A stretch of DNA of 64,000 bases from Citrobacter youngae (GCF_003818115.1 NZ_RPOI01000023.1:1-64000); one strand, 5' to 3'; shown: positions 1 to 10,613, counted from the stretch's first letter. Translations and numbers: made by a program. The notes: a model not told the origin generated them from the letters alone.

Positions 1-1
1 A

Positions 2-126
2 AGTCAAGCATTTAATTTCGCCTTCTTCGCCGGAGTTCTCAGTGGAACCCCGCTGACCCGGCGGCTTGCGTGCCGTTGTTCCGTGTCAGTGGAGGCGCAT
101 TATAGGGAGTTATTTCAGGCTGACAA
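2..126 (-). promoter_or_regulatory. rRNA operon promoters P1 and P2 (leftward)
   Basis: Read on the minus strand, positions 126-121 give TTGTCA and 104-99 give TATAAT, separated by 16 bp. This is the classic rrn P1 architecture, followed by a GC-rich discriminator (GCGCC) typical of stringently controlled promoters. The intervening leader (GGAACAACGGC, then the GCCGGGTCAGCGGGGTTC stretch) matches the rrn P1-P2 spacer. At positions 7-2 TTGACT is the -35 element of P2; its -10 lies outside the window. The AT-rich segment right of 127 would serve as UP element. The rRNA genes are beyond the left edge; in E. coli the operon next to yieP is rrnC. Confidence 0.93.
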
Positions 127-278
127 GGGGAAATTTAAAATAACTTTCCGAATGCGTATTTTTTCACCAAAACCACCATTAACATGCCATAAAATAAGCA
201 ATTTGCCGTTTTTGCAGCCGCAATCACACTCCCTGATGGCATACTAATGAATAAGAAAAAGCGTAAGGAAGAACATTC

Positions 279-983
279 ATGCCTTTAAATGCCCAACAGA
301 TAGCTGCCCAAAAGAATCTTTCCTATGTTCTGGCAGAAAAACTGGCTCAGAGAATATTAAAAGGTGAATACGCACCCGGCGCTATCCTGCCAGGTGAAAT
401 TGAGCTGGGCGATCAGTTTGGCGTAAGCCGAACTGCGGTAAGAGAGGCAGTTAAGACATTAACGGCTAAAGGTATGGTATTACCGCGCCCACGTATTGGT
501 ACACGCGTTATGCCGCAGGCAAACTGGAACTTCCTCGATCAGGAGCTGCTCACCTGGTGGATGACGGAAGATAATTTTCCACAGGTCATTAAACACTTTC
601 TGGTGATGCGTATTAGCCTGGAGCCTCAAGCCTGTTCACTGGCGGCGACGATTGGTACGGCAGAGCAGAAAGCCCATCTCAATACATTAATGGAAGAGAT
701 GGTCGAGCTGAAAAGAAACTTCAGACGCGAACGTTGGATTGAAGTTGATATTGCCTGGCATGAGCACATTTATGAAATGAGCGCGAATCCATTCCTGATA
801 TCCTTCGCATCATTGTTCCATTCCGTTTATCAGACCTACTTTACGTCGATTACCTATAACGATGTGGTCAAGCTGGATTTGCACCAGGCCATTGTCGATG
901 CAATAGAAGATAGCGATGGCGAACGCGCTTTTGCCGCCTGTCAGGCATTGCTGATAGCACCGAACGAGCTCCCGGATAAATAA
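279..983 (+). CDS. yieP: YieP, GntR/FadR-family transcriptional regulator
   Basis: A 234-residue DNA-binding regulator. The N-terminal winged helix-turn-helix (about residues 12-75) carries the GntR signature around PGEIELGDQFGVSRTAVREA; the C-terminal half is an all-helical FCD ligand-binding domain of the FadR type, with metal-binding candidates in the WHEHIYEM stretch. An AAGGAAG ribosome site lies just upstream of the ATG. It is divergent from the rRNA promoter at the left edge and only 3 nt from hsrA, so the two are probably co-transcribed. The effector is not evident from the sequence. Orthology to E. coli YieP (about 230 aa) is from remembered sequence and matching synteny. Confidence 0.93.
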   Translation: MPLNAQQIAAQKNLSYVLAEKLAQRILKGEYAPGAILPGEIELGDQFGVSRTAVREAVKTLTAKGMVLPRPRIGTRVMPQANWNFLDQELLTWWMTEDNFPQVIKHFLVMRISLEPQACSLAATIGTAEQKAHLNTLMEEMVELKRNFRRERWIEVDIAWHEHIYEMSANPFLISFASLFHSVYQTYFTSITYNDVVKLDLHQAIVDAIEDSDGERAFAACQALLIAPNELPDK

Positions 984-986
984 TCT

Positions 987-2414
987 ATGTCAGAAAAGAA
1001 ATCGCGCAGTATGGCTGGATTGCCATGGATAGCCGCCATGGCCTTTTTTATGCAGGCATTAGATGCCACTATCCTCAACACGGCCTTACCCGCAATAGCA
1101 CATAGTCTTAACCGCTCCCCGCTTGCTATGCAATCAGCCATTATCAGCTATACCCTGACAGTCGCTATGCTGATCCCGGTGAGTGGATGGTTGGCTGACA
1201 GATTCGGGACCCGGCGTGTATTTATGATTGCCGTTAGCCTGTTTACGTTGGGATCGTTGGCTTGTGCACTTTCCAGCTCATTAAGTGAACTGGTGGTTTT
1301 CCGCGTGATACAGGGTATCGGTGGCGCAATGATGATGCCTGTTGCCCGTCTGGCATTATTGCGTGCTTACCCGCGCAGCGAACTGCTCCCCGTACTTAAT
1401 TTCGTGACCATGCCCGGTCTTGTTGGACCGATTTTAGGTCCGGTACTGGGTGGCGTGCTGGTAACGTGGGCCAGTTGGCACTGGATCTTCCTGATTAATA
1501 TTCCCATCGGCATAGCCGGTATCTTCTATGCCCGCAAATATATGCCGAACTTCACCACACCACGCCGCGGCTTCGATATGACCGGTTTCTTTCTCTTTGG
1601 TCTAAGCCTGGTACTGTTTTCCAGCGGTGTTGAGCTGTTTGGCGAGAAACTTGTTGCCAGTTGGGTCGCACTTGGCATTATTCTCGCCAGCATTGTGCTA
1701 CTGCTCGCCTACATTCGTCATGCGCGTCTCCATCCGACACCGTTGATTGCGCTTCCTATTTTTAAAACGCGAACCTTTTCTGTTGGCATCGCCGGAAACC
1801 TTGCTACTCGCCTGGGAACGGGATGCGTACCTTTCTTAATGCCACTGATGCTGCAGGTAGGCTTTGGATACCCGGCACTCATTGCCGGTTGCATGATGGC
1901 TCCGACAGCGCTGGGCTCAATTCTGGCGAAATCGATGGTGACGCAGGTACTGCGCCGACTCGGCTACCGGACCACGCTGGTCGGTATTACAGTGTTTATC
2001 GGCCTGATGATTGCACAGTTCTCTTTGCAGTCTCCCGCCATGCCGGTCTGGATGCTAATTCTGCCACTGTTCATTTTAGGTATGGCGATGTCCACCCAGT
2101 TTACCTCAATGAATACCATTACTCTGGCCGATTTAACTGATGAGAATGCCAGCAGCGGAAACAGTGTTTTAGCCGTTACGCAGCAGCTGTCTATTAGTTT
2201 AGGGGTTGCCATTAGTGCCGCGGTTCTGCGTATCTACGAAGGTATGGAAGGAACCAATACGGTTGAACAGTTCCACTATACCTTTATTACAATGGGCGCG
2301 ATCACCGTCGTATCGGCGCTGATGTTTATGCTGTTAAGAGCCAAAGATGGGCGCAATCTGATCAAAGATCGACATAAGCCTAAACCGACCCCCGCTCCAT
2401 CAGAACAGGAGTAA
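987..2414 (+). CDS. hsrA: HsrA (YieO), major facilitator family efflux transporter
   Basis: A 475-residue inner-membrane protein of the DHA2 (14-helix) drug:H+ antiporter class. The motif [13 protein letters not shown] between helices 2 and 3 is MFS motif A, and the [14 protein letters not shown] region matches motif C of exporters. Its start is 3 nt after the yieP stop, indicating an operon with its likely regulator. The last 35 bp overlap the 3' end of rbsR on the other strand. In E. coli overexpression raises homocysteine resistance and alters RpoS-related phenotypes; the natural substrate is not settled. Confidence 0.93.
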   Translation: MSEKKSRSMAGLPWIAAMAFFMQALDATILNTALPAIAHSLNRSPLAMQSAIISYTLTVAMLIPVSGWLADRFGTRRVFMIAVSLFTLGSLACALSSSLSELVVFRVIQGIGGAMMMPVARLALLRAYPRSELLPVLNFVTMPGLVGPILGPVLGGVLVTWASWHWIFLINIPIGIAGIFYARKYMPNFTTPRRGFDMTGFFLFGLSLVLFSSGVELFGEKLVASWVALGIILASIVLLLAYIRHARLHPTPLIALPIFKTRTFSVGIAGNLATRLGTGCVPFLMPLMLQVGFGYPALIAGCMMAPTALGSILAKSMVTQVLRRLGYRTTLVGITVFIGLMIAQFSLQSPAMPVWMLILPLFILGMAMSTQFTSMNTITLADLTDENASSGNSVLAVTQQLSISLGVAISAAVLRIYEGMEGTNTVEQFHYTFITMGAITVVSALMFMLLRAKDGRNLIKDRHKPKPTPAPSEQE

Positions 2415-3372
2415 GCTGCAAGCGCTGTTGCTGCAATTCGGGCTGTGCCATACGGTGGATTAACACATCAATGGCCAGTTCACCCAACTCATCTTTCGGT
2501 TGGTGAATAGTTGTCAGCGGCGGCGTCATATAGCGCGCCAGTTCTATATCATCATAACCGACTACCGCTATATCCTGTGGGATACGCAATCCAGACTGAT
2601 ATAAAGCCTGATATGCTCCAACCGCCATCGCGTCATTGCCGGTAAAAACAGCCTGTGGGCGGTCTTTATGCGACAACAGCGTTTGCATAGCTTCAAACCC
2701 ACCGCCAAACTCGAAGTCACCGGTGATCTCGTAACCATCCGGGATAGCCAGCCCTGCACGCTTCATTGCCGCGCGATACCCTTCCAGGCGCAGACGCGCC
2801 GGTGTTTTATCCAGAGGGCCCGTGATGCAGGCAATGCGCGTAAACCCTTTTTCGATCAGATGTTGAGTGGCTAAATCCCCACCTAACAGGGAGTTATCCT
2901 GAATCAGATCGCTTTCACCATCAAAAGGCGACCAGTCCATCATCACGGTCGGTATAGAAGGGTAACGCTGCATGATTTCTCTGGAAGGCTGATGTGTTTC
3001 CGTGCAGAGCAGCAGCAAGCCGTCTACCCGCTTTTGCATCAACGTTTCCAGATTACGGTTCATACGCTGCTCGTCACCTTCGGTGTTGCACAGCACCAGG
3101 CTGTAACCGCGCTCAAAGCAGCTACGTTCAACACCACGAACCAGCTCAGAGTAAAAGGGATTAGTACTGGCTGTAATTAACATGCCAATAGTGCGGGTCT
3201 GATTCAGTTTGAGACTACGCGCCAACGCGGAAGGCGCATAGTTAAGCTCTTTGATTGCCGCATCAACTTTGTCAGTGATCGCCTCACTGACAAAGCGATC
3301 TTTATTAATGACGTGAGAAACCGTCGACGTGGAAACACCCGCCAGGCGGGCAACGTCCTTCATTGTAGCCAA
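2380..3372 (-). CDS. rbsR: RbsR, ribose operon repressor (LacI family)
   Basis: A 330-residue LacI/GalR repressor. The N-terminal HTH ([20 protein letters not shown], residues 3-22) is followed by a hinge helix ending near LARSLK and a periplasmic-binding-like core. It should release its operators when ribose binds. Two palindromes with the core CGAAACGTTTCG in front of rbsD are its expected targets. It is the last gene of the rbs cluster, 3 nt after rbsK, so it is likely self-regulated through the operon promoter. The coding end runs 35 bp into the convergent hsrA gene. Confidence 0.96.
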   Translation of the reverse strand: MATMKDVARLAGVSTSTVSHVINKDRFVSEAITDKVDAAIKELNYAPSALARSLKLNQTRTIGMLITASTNPFYSELVRGVERSCFERGYSLVLCNTEGDEQRMNRNLETLMQKRVDGLLLLCTETHQPSREIMQRYPSIPTVMMDWSPFDGESDLIQDNSLLGGDLATQHLIEKGFTRIACITGPLDKTPARLRLEGYRAAMKRAGLAIPDGYEITGDFEFGGGFEAMQTLLSHKDRPQAVFTGNDAMAVGAYQALYQSGLRIPQDIAVVGYDDIELARYMTPPLTTIHQPKDELGELAIDVLIHRMAQPELQQQRLQLTPVLMERGSV

Positions 3373-3375
3373 GCG

Positions 3376-4305
3376 TTACCTCTGTTGACTTAAAAACGCT
3401 TCGATTTCTTCACGCCATGGAACGGAAGGCTGTGCACCTTTACGTGTGACCGCAATCGCTGCGGCAGCATGTGCAAAACGGATGGCTTCCGATAGCGGAG
3501 TCTCTTCCAGTAACGCTGTGATTAACGCACCGTTAAAGGTATCTCCGGCAGCGATAGTATCAACCGCGTCAACTTTAAAACCCGGTACTCGCTGACCTTC
3601 ACCGTTTACACTGGCCCACACACCGCGACTCCCTAAGGTAATCAGTACAGTATGGATCCCTTTCGCGTGCAATGCCTGCGCCGCTTTAGCTGCATCTTCA
3701 TCGTTTTCTACCCGGATCCCCGTCAGCTTTTCAGCCTCGGTTTCATTCGGGGTAATAATATCCACCAGCGCCAGCAGCTCGTCGGATAGTTCACGTGCCG
3801 GAGCTGGGTTAAGGGCGACCAGAGTCTTATTCTGATGCGCAATCTTTGCCGCAGCCTGTACGCTTTCGATCGGTGATTCTAATTGCATCAGTAACGCAGA
3901 CGCCTGAGCAATACGGTCACGCTGTGCTTCTACCAACGCCGGAGAAAGAGCAGCATTCGCGCCGGCATGAATACCGATAACGTTCTCACCTTCGGCATTC
4001 ACAAAAATCAGCGCCACACCGGTCGATTCACCCGAAATAACGCTAATCGGGGCAATATCAATATTATCGCGAGCTAACTGTTTACGAACACTTTCGCCAA
4101 TATCGTCATCACCCGTACAGGCAATGAACGCGATATTCGCGCCACTACGCCCTGCAGCAACCGCCTGATTCGCGCCTTTACCGCCAAACGCCACCTGATA
4201 TTGACTACCGGTTACGGTTTCACCCGGTGTCGGGAAAGAGTTAAGGTTGAGGATGTGATCGGCATTAATGCTGCCAAGAACAACGAGGTTGCCTGCGGTT
4301 TTCAT
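3376..4305 (-). CDS. rbsK: Ribokinase
   Basis: Phosphorylates D-ribose to ribose-5-phosphate in the cytoplasm, feeding the pentose phosphate pathway. It is a 309-residue PfkB-family kinase: the N-terminal substrate signature GGKGANQAVAAGRSG (about 42-56) and the C-terminal signature DTIAAGDTFNGAL containing the catalytic aspartate are both intact, as is the K+ site region near KGAQPSVP. Length equals the E. coli enzyme. It lies between rbsB (141 bp gap with a hairpin) and rbsR (3 nt). Confidence 0.97.
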   Translation of the reverse strand: MKTAGNLVVLGSINADHILNLNSFPTPGETVTGSQYQVAFGGKGANQAVAAGRSGANIAFIACTGDDDIGESVRKQLARDNIDIAPISVISGESTGVALIFVNAEGENVIGIHAGANAALSPALVEAQRDRIAQASALLMQLESPIESVQAAAKIAHQNKTLVALNPAPARELSDELLALVDIITPNETEAEKLTGIRVENDEDAAKAAQALHAKGIHTVLITLGSRGVWASVNGEGQRVPGFKVDAVDTIAAGDTFNGALITALLEETPLSEAIRFAHAAAAIAVTRKGAQPSVPWREEIEAFLSQQR

Positions 4306-4327
4306 GTTAGGTATTCCAAGTCAAAGT

Positions 4328-4350
4328 GCGCCACCGGGTTAGGGTGGCGC
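4328..4350 (-). other. Intercistronic hairpin between rbsB and rbsK
   Basis: GCGCCACC (4328-4335) pairs perfectly with GGTGGCGC (4343-4350) around a 7-nt loop, with no T-run afterwards on either strand. In the rbs mRNA it falls just after the highly expressed binding-protein gene, where such hairpins usually protect the upstream message from 3' exonucleases and lower expression of the downstream kinase. That role is inferred from position. Confidence 0.6.
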
Positions 4351-4446
4351 GTGCCCTGCTTTTCTTTTTACGCTTTCATCCTCAGAACAAGATCCAGGGA
4401 TGGCGTATTTATGTCTCCATCAGGTCGCGAGCGGCCTGAATCGGTA

Positions 4447-5337
4447 TTACTGCTTGATAACCAGCTTCAGGTCAACCGGATATTTAGCCTGAACCTTCTC
4501 GCCTTTCAGGACTTTATCCGCAGTCTCAACGCCTTTCGCGCCGATCTGATCCGGCAACTGAGCAATAGTCGCAGCCAGTTTGCCATCATTTACTGCTTTT
4601 TCGCCATCTGGAGTGCCGTCAAATCCAACCACCATCACATCAGATTTACCCGCCGTTTGCAGCGCACGCAGCGCACCCAGCGCCATTTCATCGTTCTGGG
4701 CAAATACGGCCTGCACGTCAGGATGCGCGGTCAGCAGGTTCTGCATAACGTTCAGACCTTTAGTGCGGTCGAAGTCTGCCGGCTGGCTGGCCAGTACGTT
4801 AAATTTGTGTGCCGCAACAGCCTGCTGGAAACCTTCGCCACGCTCACGCGCCGCAGACGTTCCGGCAATGCCCTGCAGTTCGATAACTTTCGCGCCTTCA
4901 CCGGCTTTTTTCGCGATGTAATCACCCGCAATTTTTCCGCCCAGCACGTTATCAGACGCAATATGGCTTACCACTTCACCTTTAGACGCTACGCGGTCAA
5001 GGGTGATAACCGGAATCTTCGCCTGGTTAGCCATCTTCACGGCGTTACCCACGGCATCGGAGTCAGTTGGGTTGATCAGCAGGATTTTAGTCCCGCGAAC
5101 CGTTAAGTCCTGAACGTTAGCCAGCTCTTTCGCCGGGTTGTTCTGCGAGTCCAGAATCACCAGGTTGTAACCCAGCTTATCTGCCTCTTTTTGCGCCCCA
5201 TCCTTCAGGGAGACAAAGAACGGGTTATTAAGCGTGGAGACCACCAGCGCAATGGTATCTTTCGCCATCGCATTCGCGCTCACGGTGGCGCTCAGCGCAA
5301 CAGCAGAAACCAGGGTAGCCAGTTTTTTCATGTTCAT
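4447..5337 (-). CDS. rbsB: Ribose-binding periplasmic protein RbsB
   Basis: Captures D-ribose in the periplasm and delivers it to the RbsAC transporter; also presents ribose to the Trg chemoreceptor. The 296-residue precursor begins [19 protein letters not shown] with a Sec signal peptide that is cleaved after ANAMA; mature protein starts [16 protein letters not shown]. Ligand residues typical of the family (NNPFF, the DRVA motif, NDEMALG and the FDG loop) are present. Gap to rbsC is 24 bp. The Met at the second AUG codon (MKKLATL) is an alternative start. Confidence 0.97.
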   Translation of the reverse strand: MNMKKLATLVSAVALSATVSANAMAKDTIALVVSTLNNPFFVSLKDGAQKEADKLGYNLVILDSQNNPAKELANVQDLTVRGTKILLINPTDSDAVGNAVKMANQAKIPVITLDRVASKGEVVSHIASDNVLGGKIAGDYIAKKAGEGAKVIELQGIAGTSAARERGEGFQQAVAAHKFNVLASQPADFDRTKGLNVMQNLLTAHPDVQAVFAQNDEMALGALRALQTAGKSDVMVVGFDGTPDGEKAVNDGKLAATIAQLPDQIGAKGVETADKVLKGEKVQAKYPVDLKLVIKQ

Positions 5338-5361
5338 ATTTAAGATGTCCTGTAATCGTTG

Positions 5362-6327
5362 TTACTGCTTTTTGTTGTCTACCAGTACCGCCAGCAAAAT
5401 CACCACCGCTTTGACGATCATCTGGTAATAGGAGGATACACCTAACAAATTCAAACCATTATTGAGGAAACCAAGAATCAATGCGCCGATCAGCGTCCCA
5501 ACAATGCGTCCTTTACCACCCGCCAGGCTGGTACCACCTAATACCACCGCGGCGATAGCATCCAGCTCATAGCCTGTACCTGCCGTCGGTTGCGCAGAGG
5601 AAAGACGCGCGACTTCAATGATGCCCGCCAGCGATGCCAGCAGCCCACAGAGTGAATAGACGATAATTTTGATTTTACTGACGCTGATTCCGGACAGACG
5701 CGTTGCCGCTTCGTTACCGCCCAGCGCATAGATATAACGACCCAGACGCGTGTGGTGCAGCATGTACCACGCCGCGAGGAAAACAATCCCCATAATCCAC
5801 ACCGGCGTAGGGATGCCTAATGGACGACCAATCCCGAACCAGCCAAACAGATCGGCATTATCAGTAAAACCGGTGTTTACCGGACTGCCGTTGGTGTAGA
5901 CCATGGTCACACCGCGCAGCAGCAGCATCATCACCAGGGTCGCGATAAACGCCTGCACGCGACCTTTCGCGACAATCACCCCGGTTACCGCGCCAATGGC
6001 AGCGCCGAGCGCCAGAGCAGCAGCAACAGCCACCAGCGCATTGACTTCAATCCCTACAATGGAAGCCGCAACCGCGCCGGTCAGCGCCAGTAAGGAACCG
6101 ACGGACAGATCGATACCCGACGTCAGGATGACCAGAGTCATGCCGACCGCCATGATGGCGTTCACCGACGTTTGCTGGAGAATGTTGAACAGGTTATTAA
6201 CGGTAAAAAAGTTGGGGCTCATGGTGGAAACAATCGCGATCAGCACTAACAGAGCGATGAGCGACTTTTGCTCCAGAAGCCATGCTTTAGTGAAATAACG
6301 GCGACCAGAAACAGCCTGGGTAGTCAT
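5362..6327 (-). CDS. rbsC: Ribose ABC transporter permease RbsC
   Basis: A 321-residue inner-membrane permease of the BPD_transp_2 family with 8-10 hydrophobic segments; the cytoplasmic coupling loop containing EAATRLSGI is the contact with the ATPase. Together with RbsA and RbsB it imports ribose. It starts 5 nt after rbsA ends, implying translational coupling. The length matches E. coli RbsC. Confidence 0.97.
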   Translation of the reverse strand: MTTQAVSGRRYFTKAWLLEQKSLIALLVLIAIVSTMSPNFFTVNNLFNILQQTSVNAIMAVGMTLVILTSGIDLSVGSLLALTGAVAASIVGIEVNALVAVAAALALGAAIGAVTGVIVAKGRVQAFIATLVMMLLLRGVTMVYTNGSPVNTGFTDNADLFGWFGIGRPLGIPTPVWIMGIVFLAAWYMLHHTRLGRYIYALGGNEAATRLSGISVSKIKIIVYSLCGLLASLAGIIEVARLSSAQPTAGTGYELDAIAAVVLGGTSLAGGKGRIVGTLIGALILGFLNNGLNLLGVSSYYQMIVKAVVILLAVLVDNKKQ

Positions 6328-6332
6328 CTTTT

Positions 6333-7838
6333 TTACTCCTGATTCACGCGATTAAGCTTGCCCACAGCGGCAGCCATTAATACTTCCTGAGTGGCCTGCT
6401 CGCGAGTGAATTCACCGCCGAGATGCCCTTCATGCATAACGATAATTCGATCGCTCATGCCCAATACTTCTGGCATCTCAGAAGAGACCAGAATGATACT
6501 CAGCCCATCAGCCTTAAACTGGTTGATAAGCTGATAGATTTCTTTCTTGGCCCCAACGTCAACGCCGCGCGTTGGTTCATCAAGGATCAGCACTTTTGGA
6601 CGGGTCATCAGACCGCGCGCAATCGCTACTTTCTGCTGGTTACCGCCGGAGAGCAGGCCGATAGCCTGTTCCATCGATGGCGTTTTAACATTGAACAGGC
6701 GAATAAAATCACCCACCGCCTGCTGCTCATCTTTATGTTTAAGGCTTCCGCCTGCACGGCTGAAATAGCGCAGCGCGGTCAGTGACATGTTCTCTTTCAC
6801 CGACATACCGAGCACTAAACCATCGCGTTTACGGTCTTCAGAAATATAGACGATGCCATTAGCCAGTCCATCCTGCGGCGAACGGGTGACAACTTCATGG
6901 CCATCAAGCGTGACGTAGCCGCTGGTGCGCGGCAATGCGCCGTACAAAACCTTCATCAGCTCGGTACGCCCAGCACCCATCAACCCCGATACGCCAAGGA
7001 TTTCGCCTTTACGCAGCGTGAATGACACATCGTTTACGCCAGGGCCGCACAAATTATCGACTTTCAGGCGAATATCACCCGGCGCTTTTTCCAGACGCGG
7101 GTACTGATCTTCCAGTTTACGTCCCACCATCATTTCAATCAGCGAGTCTTCGGTAAGCGATGCGACTTCACGCTCGGCAATAAACTGCCCGTCGCGAAAG
7201 ACGGTTACGTCATCGCAAATCTCGAAGATCTCTTTCATGCGGTGAGAAATATAGACAATGCCGCGCCCCTGGGATTTCAGTTCGCGAATGACGCGGAACA
7301 GGGATTCGGTTTCAGTATCGGTGAGGGCATCCGTCGGTTCATCCATAATGATGACCTTCGATTCAAAGCTCAGCACTTTGGCGATTTCAACCATCTGCTG
7401 ATCGCCTATCGACAGCTCACCGACCAGCCTGTCGCTTTTAAAGCGCAGATTGAGTTTGGCGAGCAGCAGATCGGCTTCGGCGTACATCTTCTTCCAGTCT
7501 ATTTTGCCAAAGCGATTCACAAACTCGCGACCGAGAAAAATGTTCTCGGCAATAGTGAGTTGCGGGATCAGGTTCAGCTCCTGGTGGATGATACCGATTC
7601 CGGCTTCCTGGGAGGATTTCGGGCCGTTAAAGGTGGTCTCTTTACCCAGCCACAATAAGGAACCGGCATCACGGGTGTAGATTCCGGTCAGCACCTTCAT
7701 CATGGTGGATTTGCCCGCGCCGTTTTCGCCCACCAGCGCCATTACGCGGCCTGGGTAGACATTCAGCGCGGCGCCGGATAGCGCTTTTACGCCCGGGAAC
7801 GCTTTATCGATCCCTTTGAGTTGCAGTAATGCGTTCAT
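6333..7838 (-). CDS. rbsA: Ribose ABC transporter ATP-binding protein RbsA
   Basis: A duplicated ABC ATPase of 501 residues that energises ribose import. First half: Walker [10 protein letters not shown] (about 36-44), signature [13 protein letters not shown] and Walker [12 protein letters not shown]. Second half: a degenerate Walker A (GLMGAGRTE) typical of sugar-family proteins, but an intact signature [14 protein letters not shown] and Walker B. The reading frame can be extended 15 codons upstream (to 7883), but those codons overlap rbsD, and the ATG at 7838 gives the family N-terminus [16 protein letters not shown]. It lies 7 nt after rbsD. Confidence 0.97.
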   Translation of the reverse strand: MNALLQLKGIDKAFPGVKALSGAALNVYPGRVMALVGENGAGKSTMMKVLTGIYTRDAGSLLWLGKETTFNGPKSSQEAGIGIIHQELNLIPQLTIAENIFLGREFVNRFGKIDWKKMYAEADLLLAKLNLRFKSDRLVGELSIGDQQMVEIAKVLSFESKVIIMDEPTDALTDTETESLFRVIRELKSQGRGIVYISHRMKEIFEICDDVTVFRDGQFIAEREVASLTEDSLIEMMVGRKLEDQYPRLEKAPGDIRLKVDNLCGPGVNDVSFTLRKGEILGVSGLMGAGRTELMKVLYGALPRTSGYVTLDGHEVVTRSPQDGLANGIVYISEDRKRDGLVLGMSVKENMSLTALRYFSRAGGSLKHKDEQQAVGDFIRLFNVKTPSMEQAIGLLSGGNQQKVAIARGLMTRPKVLILDEPTRGVDVGAKKEIYQLINQFKADGLSIILVSSEMPEVLGMSDRIIVMHEGHLGGEFTREQATQEVLMAAAVGKLNRVNQE

Positions 7839-7845
7839 GATGGCC

Positions 7846-8265
7846 TCAGAACGTGACGCCAGCACAGAGAATGATATTCGCATACGGAGAACATTCTCCG
7901 CTGCGAATTACCGCCTGACTGTCTGCGGTTTGTTTTTTGAATTGTTCATGCGTGGTGTAACGAATTTCTATGGTGTTTCCCTGGTGTTGTTGCAGTTGCT
8001 CAATGTGACTGAGCAACGTTTCGTGGAGTTGCGGATTATGTTGTTTAATTTCCGACGCGAGAATGGCCGCCTCGACCTGCATTTCACGTGTAACCACATC
8101 CAATACCTGCATAAAAGAAGGTACGCCCTGGGTTAATGCCATATCGATACGCGTTGTGCTGTTCGGGATGGGTAAACCTGCATCACACACCACCAGCGTA
8201 TCGGTATGCCCCAGACGGGAGATCACCGATGAAATTTCAGAGTTGAGTACCGTGCCTTTCTTCAT
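7846..8265 (-). CDS. rbsD: D-ribose pyranase RbsD
   Basis: Interconverts beta-D-ribopyranose and beta-D-ribofuranose so that imported ribose is in the form used by ribokinase. The 139-residue protein carries the RbsD/FucU signatures: catalytic His near GHTD (residues about 18-21), DAGLPIP, and the C-terminal [12 protein letters not shown] segment. It is the first gene of the ribose operon, with operators 15-110 bp upstream. Confidence 0.97.
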   Translation of the reverse strand: MKKGTVLNSEISSVISRLGHTDTLVVCDAGLPIPNSTTRIDMALTQGVPSFMQVLDVVTREMQVEAAILASEIKQHNPQLHETLLSHIEQLQQHQGNTIEIRYTTHEQFKKQTADSQAVIRSGECSPYANIILCAGVTF

Positions 8266-8279
8266 TTTCTTTCCCCACT

Positions 8280-8373
8280 AGCGAAACGTTTCGCTGAAGA
8301 TAAGTGTAGTTCGAAGAGTGGACAGAAAACCACCGCGACGTTACGAAAATGTGATCACCATCGAAACGTTTCG
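8280..8373 (-). promoter_or_regulatory. rbs promoter region with two RbsR-type operators
   Basis: A perfect 16-bp palindrome AGCGAAACGTTTCGCT lies at 8280-8295, just before the rbsD ribosome site, and a second palindrome sharing the 12-bp core CGAAACGTTTCG lies at 8362-8373. Their centres are 80 bp apart. The core is that of LacI-family operators and matches what I recall of the E. coli rbs operator. A half CRP-like motif (TGTGATCACC) sits between them at 8350-8359. The -10 is probably TACACT read on the minus strand near 8303-8308; no good -35 is seen, consistent with activator dependence. Confidence 0.75.
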
Positions 8374-8413
8374 CAAGGATTATCATGAGATGAAAAGAAA
8401 ACTGAGAGGGGTC

Positions 8414-8450
8414 AAACAAAACGCCCCCTTTCACGATGAAAGAGGGCGTT
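8414..8450 (-). terminator. Terminator of kup
   Basis: On the minus strand AACGCCCTCTTTC pairs with GAAAGGGGGCGTT around a short loop and is followed by TTGTTT. It begins right at the kup stop codon and separates kup from the rbs promoter region. Confidence 0.8.
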
Positions 8451-8457
8451 AACAACA

Positions 8458-10326
8458 TTAAATCTCGACCTGCGTACCGAGTTCAATAACCCGGTTCGGT
8501 GGGATTTCAAACTGGTCCGGCGCGCGCAGCGCATTGCGCTGTAGCAGCAGATACAGCTTGCCACGCAGGCGCAGATACCATGGTCGTTTGCCGACAATCA
8601 ACGACTCGTGCGACATGAAGAAGGAGGTTTCCATCATCCGACAGCTTAAGCCTTCCAGACCGCAGCGGTGGAACACTTCTTCAACGTTTGGCGTTTCACG
8701 CCAACCGTAGCTGGCCACCACGCGCCAGAAGGTAGGCGACAATTGCTCAATCTGCACTCTACGTACATTGTGTACATAGGGCGCGTCTTCCGTACGCAGC
8801 GTCAGCAGAATAACGCGTTCATGCAGCACCTTGTTATGTTTCAGGTTATGCAGCAGCGCAAACGGGATGACGTTCAACGCACGGGACATATACACCGCCG
8901 TTCCTGGCACTCGCACCGGTGGGGATTTCTCCAGCGACGCAATCATCGCCTCCAGAGAGTTACCGTGCTCATGCATGCGACGCAACAGACGGAAGCGTTC
9001 GCTTTTCCAGGTCGTCATAATAGTGAACATCACCAGACCCAGCGAGAGCGGCAACCAGCCGCCTGAAACGAGCTTATCGAGGTTTGCAGAGAACAACGGA
9101 ACATCGATGCACAGGAACGCAACCAGGATCAGGAAGACGAAGTATTTATTCCAGTGCCAGTTTTGCCGCGCCACGGTCGTCGACAGAATGGACGTCAGTA
9201 CCATCGTTCCCGTTACCGCAATACCGTACGCAGCAGCCAGATTACTGGAGTGCTCAAAGCTCACGATCACAATAACCACGGCGAAATAAAGCATCCAGTT
9301 TACGAAAGGAATATAGATCTGACCCGATTCCATTTCTGAAGTATGGATAATCCGCATCGGCGGTAAATACCCCAGACGCACAGCCTGGCGCGTCAGTGAG
9401 AATACGCCGGAAATAACCGCCTGCGAAGCGATTACCGTCGCCAGCGCGGCAAGGATCAGCAGCGGAATCAGCGCCCAGTCCGGTGCCAGCAGGAAGAACG
9501 GGTTTTTGATCGCTTCAGGATGCTTTAACAGCAATGCCCCCTGACCAAAATAGTTCAGTACCAGTGAAGGTAATACGACGGAGAACCATGCAAGGCGAAT
9601 CGGTAACTTACCGAAGTGGCCCATATCCGCATACAGCGCTTCAACACCGGTAATCGACAGCACCACCGCGCCCAGCGCAATAAAGGACAGCGTTTTGAAT
9701 TCCAGGAAGAAATGAACAGCCCAATACGGATTTAGGGCATGCAACACTTCCGGATTTGCAATAATGCTGCGTACACCCAGCACGGCAAGTACCAGGAACC
9801 ATATCAGCATAATCGGCGCAAACAGCTTACCGACCATGCCGGTACCGTGTTTTTGAATCAAAAACAGCAGGGTAAGTACGATAATAGAGAGAGGAACAAT
9901 CCAGGTGTCCAGTTGTGGAGCAATAATCTCCAGACCTTCAATCGCCGACATCACCGAAATGGCTGGCGTAATCACCACCTCGCCATAGAAAAAGCTGCCG
10001 CCAATCAATCCCATAATCACCAGCATCGAGGTCGTTCGCGCCGACGTATTACGCCCGGCCAACGACATCAACGTCAGGATCCCACCTTCCCCGGCGTTAT
10101 CAGCACGCATAACAAATGACAGATACTTAACGGAAACAACCAGAATCAGCAGCCAGAAAATCAGCGAGAGAAAACCAAACACGGCATCACGTTCAACGCC
10201 AAAACCAAACTGCCCGGACAAACATTCACGAAGCGTATAAAGTGGGCTGGTACCAATATCACCGTAGACAACCCCAATGGCCGCGAGGGTAATCGCAGAC
10301 AATGATTGCTTATTATCAGTGCTCAT
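8458..10326 (-). CDS. kup: Low-affinity potassium transporter Kup
   Basis: A K+/H+ symporter of the KUP/HAK/KT family that sustains K+ (and Cs+) uptake at low pH. 622 residues: about 12 transmembrane helices in the first 430 residues, including the family signature [13 protein letters not shown] (about 18-30) and GGILTLMSL, followed by a hydrophilic C-terminal cytoplasmic domain. Length equals E. coli Kup. It is monocistronic, flanked by the rbs control region and a repeat remnant upstream of its start. Confidence 0.97.
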   Translation of the reverse strand: MSTDNKQSLSAITLAAIGVVYGDIGTSPLYTLRECLSGQFGFGVERDAVFGFLSLIFWLLILVVSVKYLSFVMRADNAGEGGILTLMSLAGRNTSARTTSMLVIMGLIGGSFFYGEVVITPAISVMSAIEGLEIIAPQLDTWIVPLSIIVLTLLFLIQKHGTGMVGKLFAPIMLIWFLVLAVLGVRSIIANPEVLHALNPYWAVHFFLEFKTLSFIALGAVVLSITGVEALYADMGHFGKLPIRLAWFSVVLPSLVLNYFGQGALLLKHPEAIKNPFFLLAPDWALIPLLILAALATVIASQAVISGVFSLTRQAVRLGYLPPMRIIHTSEMESGQIYIPFVNWMLYFAVVIVIVSFEHSSNLAAAYGIAVTGTMVLTSILSTTVARQNWHWNKYFVFLILVAFLCIDVPLFSANLDKLVSGGWLPLSLGLVMFTIMTTWKSERFRLLRRMHEHGNSLEAMIASLEKSPPVRVPGTAVYMSRALNVIPFALLHNLKHNKVLHERVILLTLRTEDAPYVHNVRRVQIEQLSPTFWRVVASYGWRETPNVEEVFHRCGLEGLSCRMMETSFFMSHESLIVGKRPWYLRLRGKLYLLLQRNALRAPDQFEIPPNRVIELGTQVEI

Positions 10327-10345
10327 AGACTCGTCTTTCGTTTAT

Positions 10346-10450
10346 ACACATCATCGTTCAAGCTACCTCCGCGTTGGCTGCATTCGTTATTCCGCCCATC
10401 CCAGGGAATAACTCCATTGCCGCCTTGGTGCAGCTTGATTGATATGGTGT
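10346..10450. repeat. Probable degenerate ERIC element
   Basis: The segment begins with ACACATCATCGTTCAAGCT and contains GCGTTGGCTGC and GCCGCCTTGGTGCAGCTTGA, which resemble the two arms of ERIC (enterobacterial repetitive intergenic consensus) sequences seen elsewhere in this window (28421-28543, 31804-31996). The central ERIC core is missing or scrambled, and the ends form an imperfect inverted repeat. It lies between divergent kup and ravA. Confidence 0.5.
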
Positions 10451-10607
10451 ATATATAAGAAATGTGTGCGTCGTCCCTTGGCCCACAAAAAGGCGCACAG
10501 TATGCACGATTAATCGCAAAATCGTACCCCTAAATGAGACCAGATTAATCTGGCTCAAAGAAAAATAAACGCGCCTTCAGTCTATTACAGCCCAGGGGCG
10601 AAACATC

Positions 10608-10613
10608 TATACT
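10608..10613 (+). promoter_or_regulatory. Putative ravA -10 element
   Basis: CTATACT ends at 10613, about 45 bp before the ravA start codon. The C preceding TATACT is favoured by the stationary-phase sigma factor RpoS, and the E. coli ravA-viaA operon is RpoS-dependent. No convincing -35 hexamer is seen. Confidence 0.5.

Noticed and set aside
4201..5106. A 301-codon frame antisense to rbsK and rbsB
   Set aside because: It spans an intergenic hairpin and two conserved genes; no supporting features.
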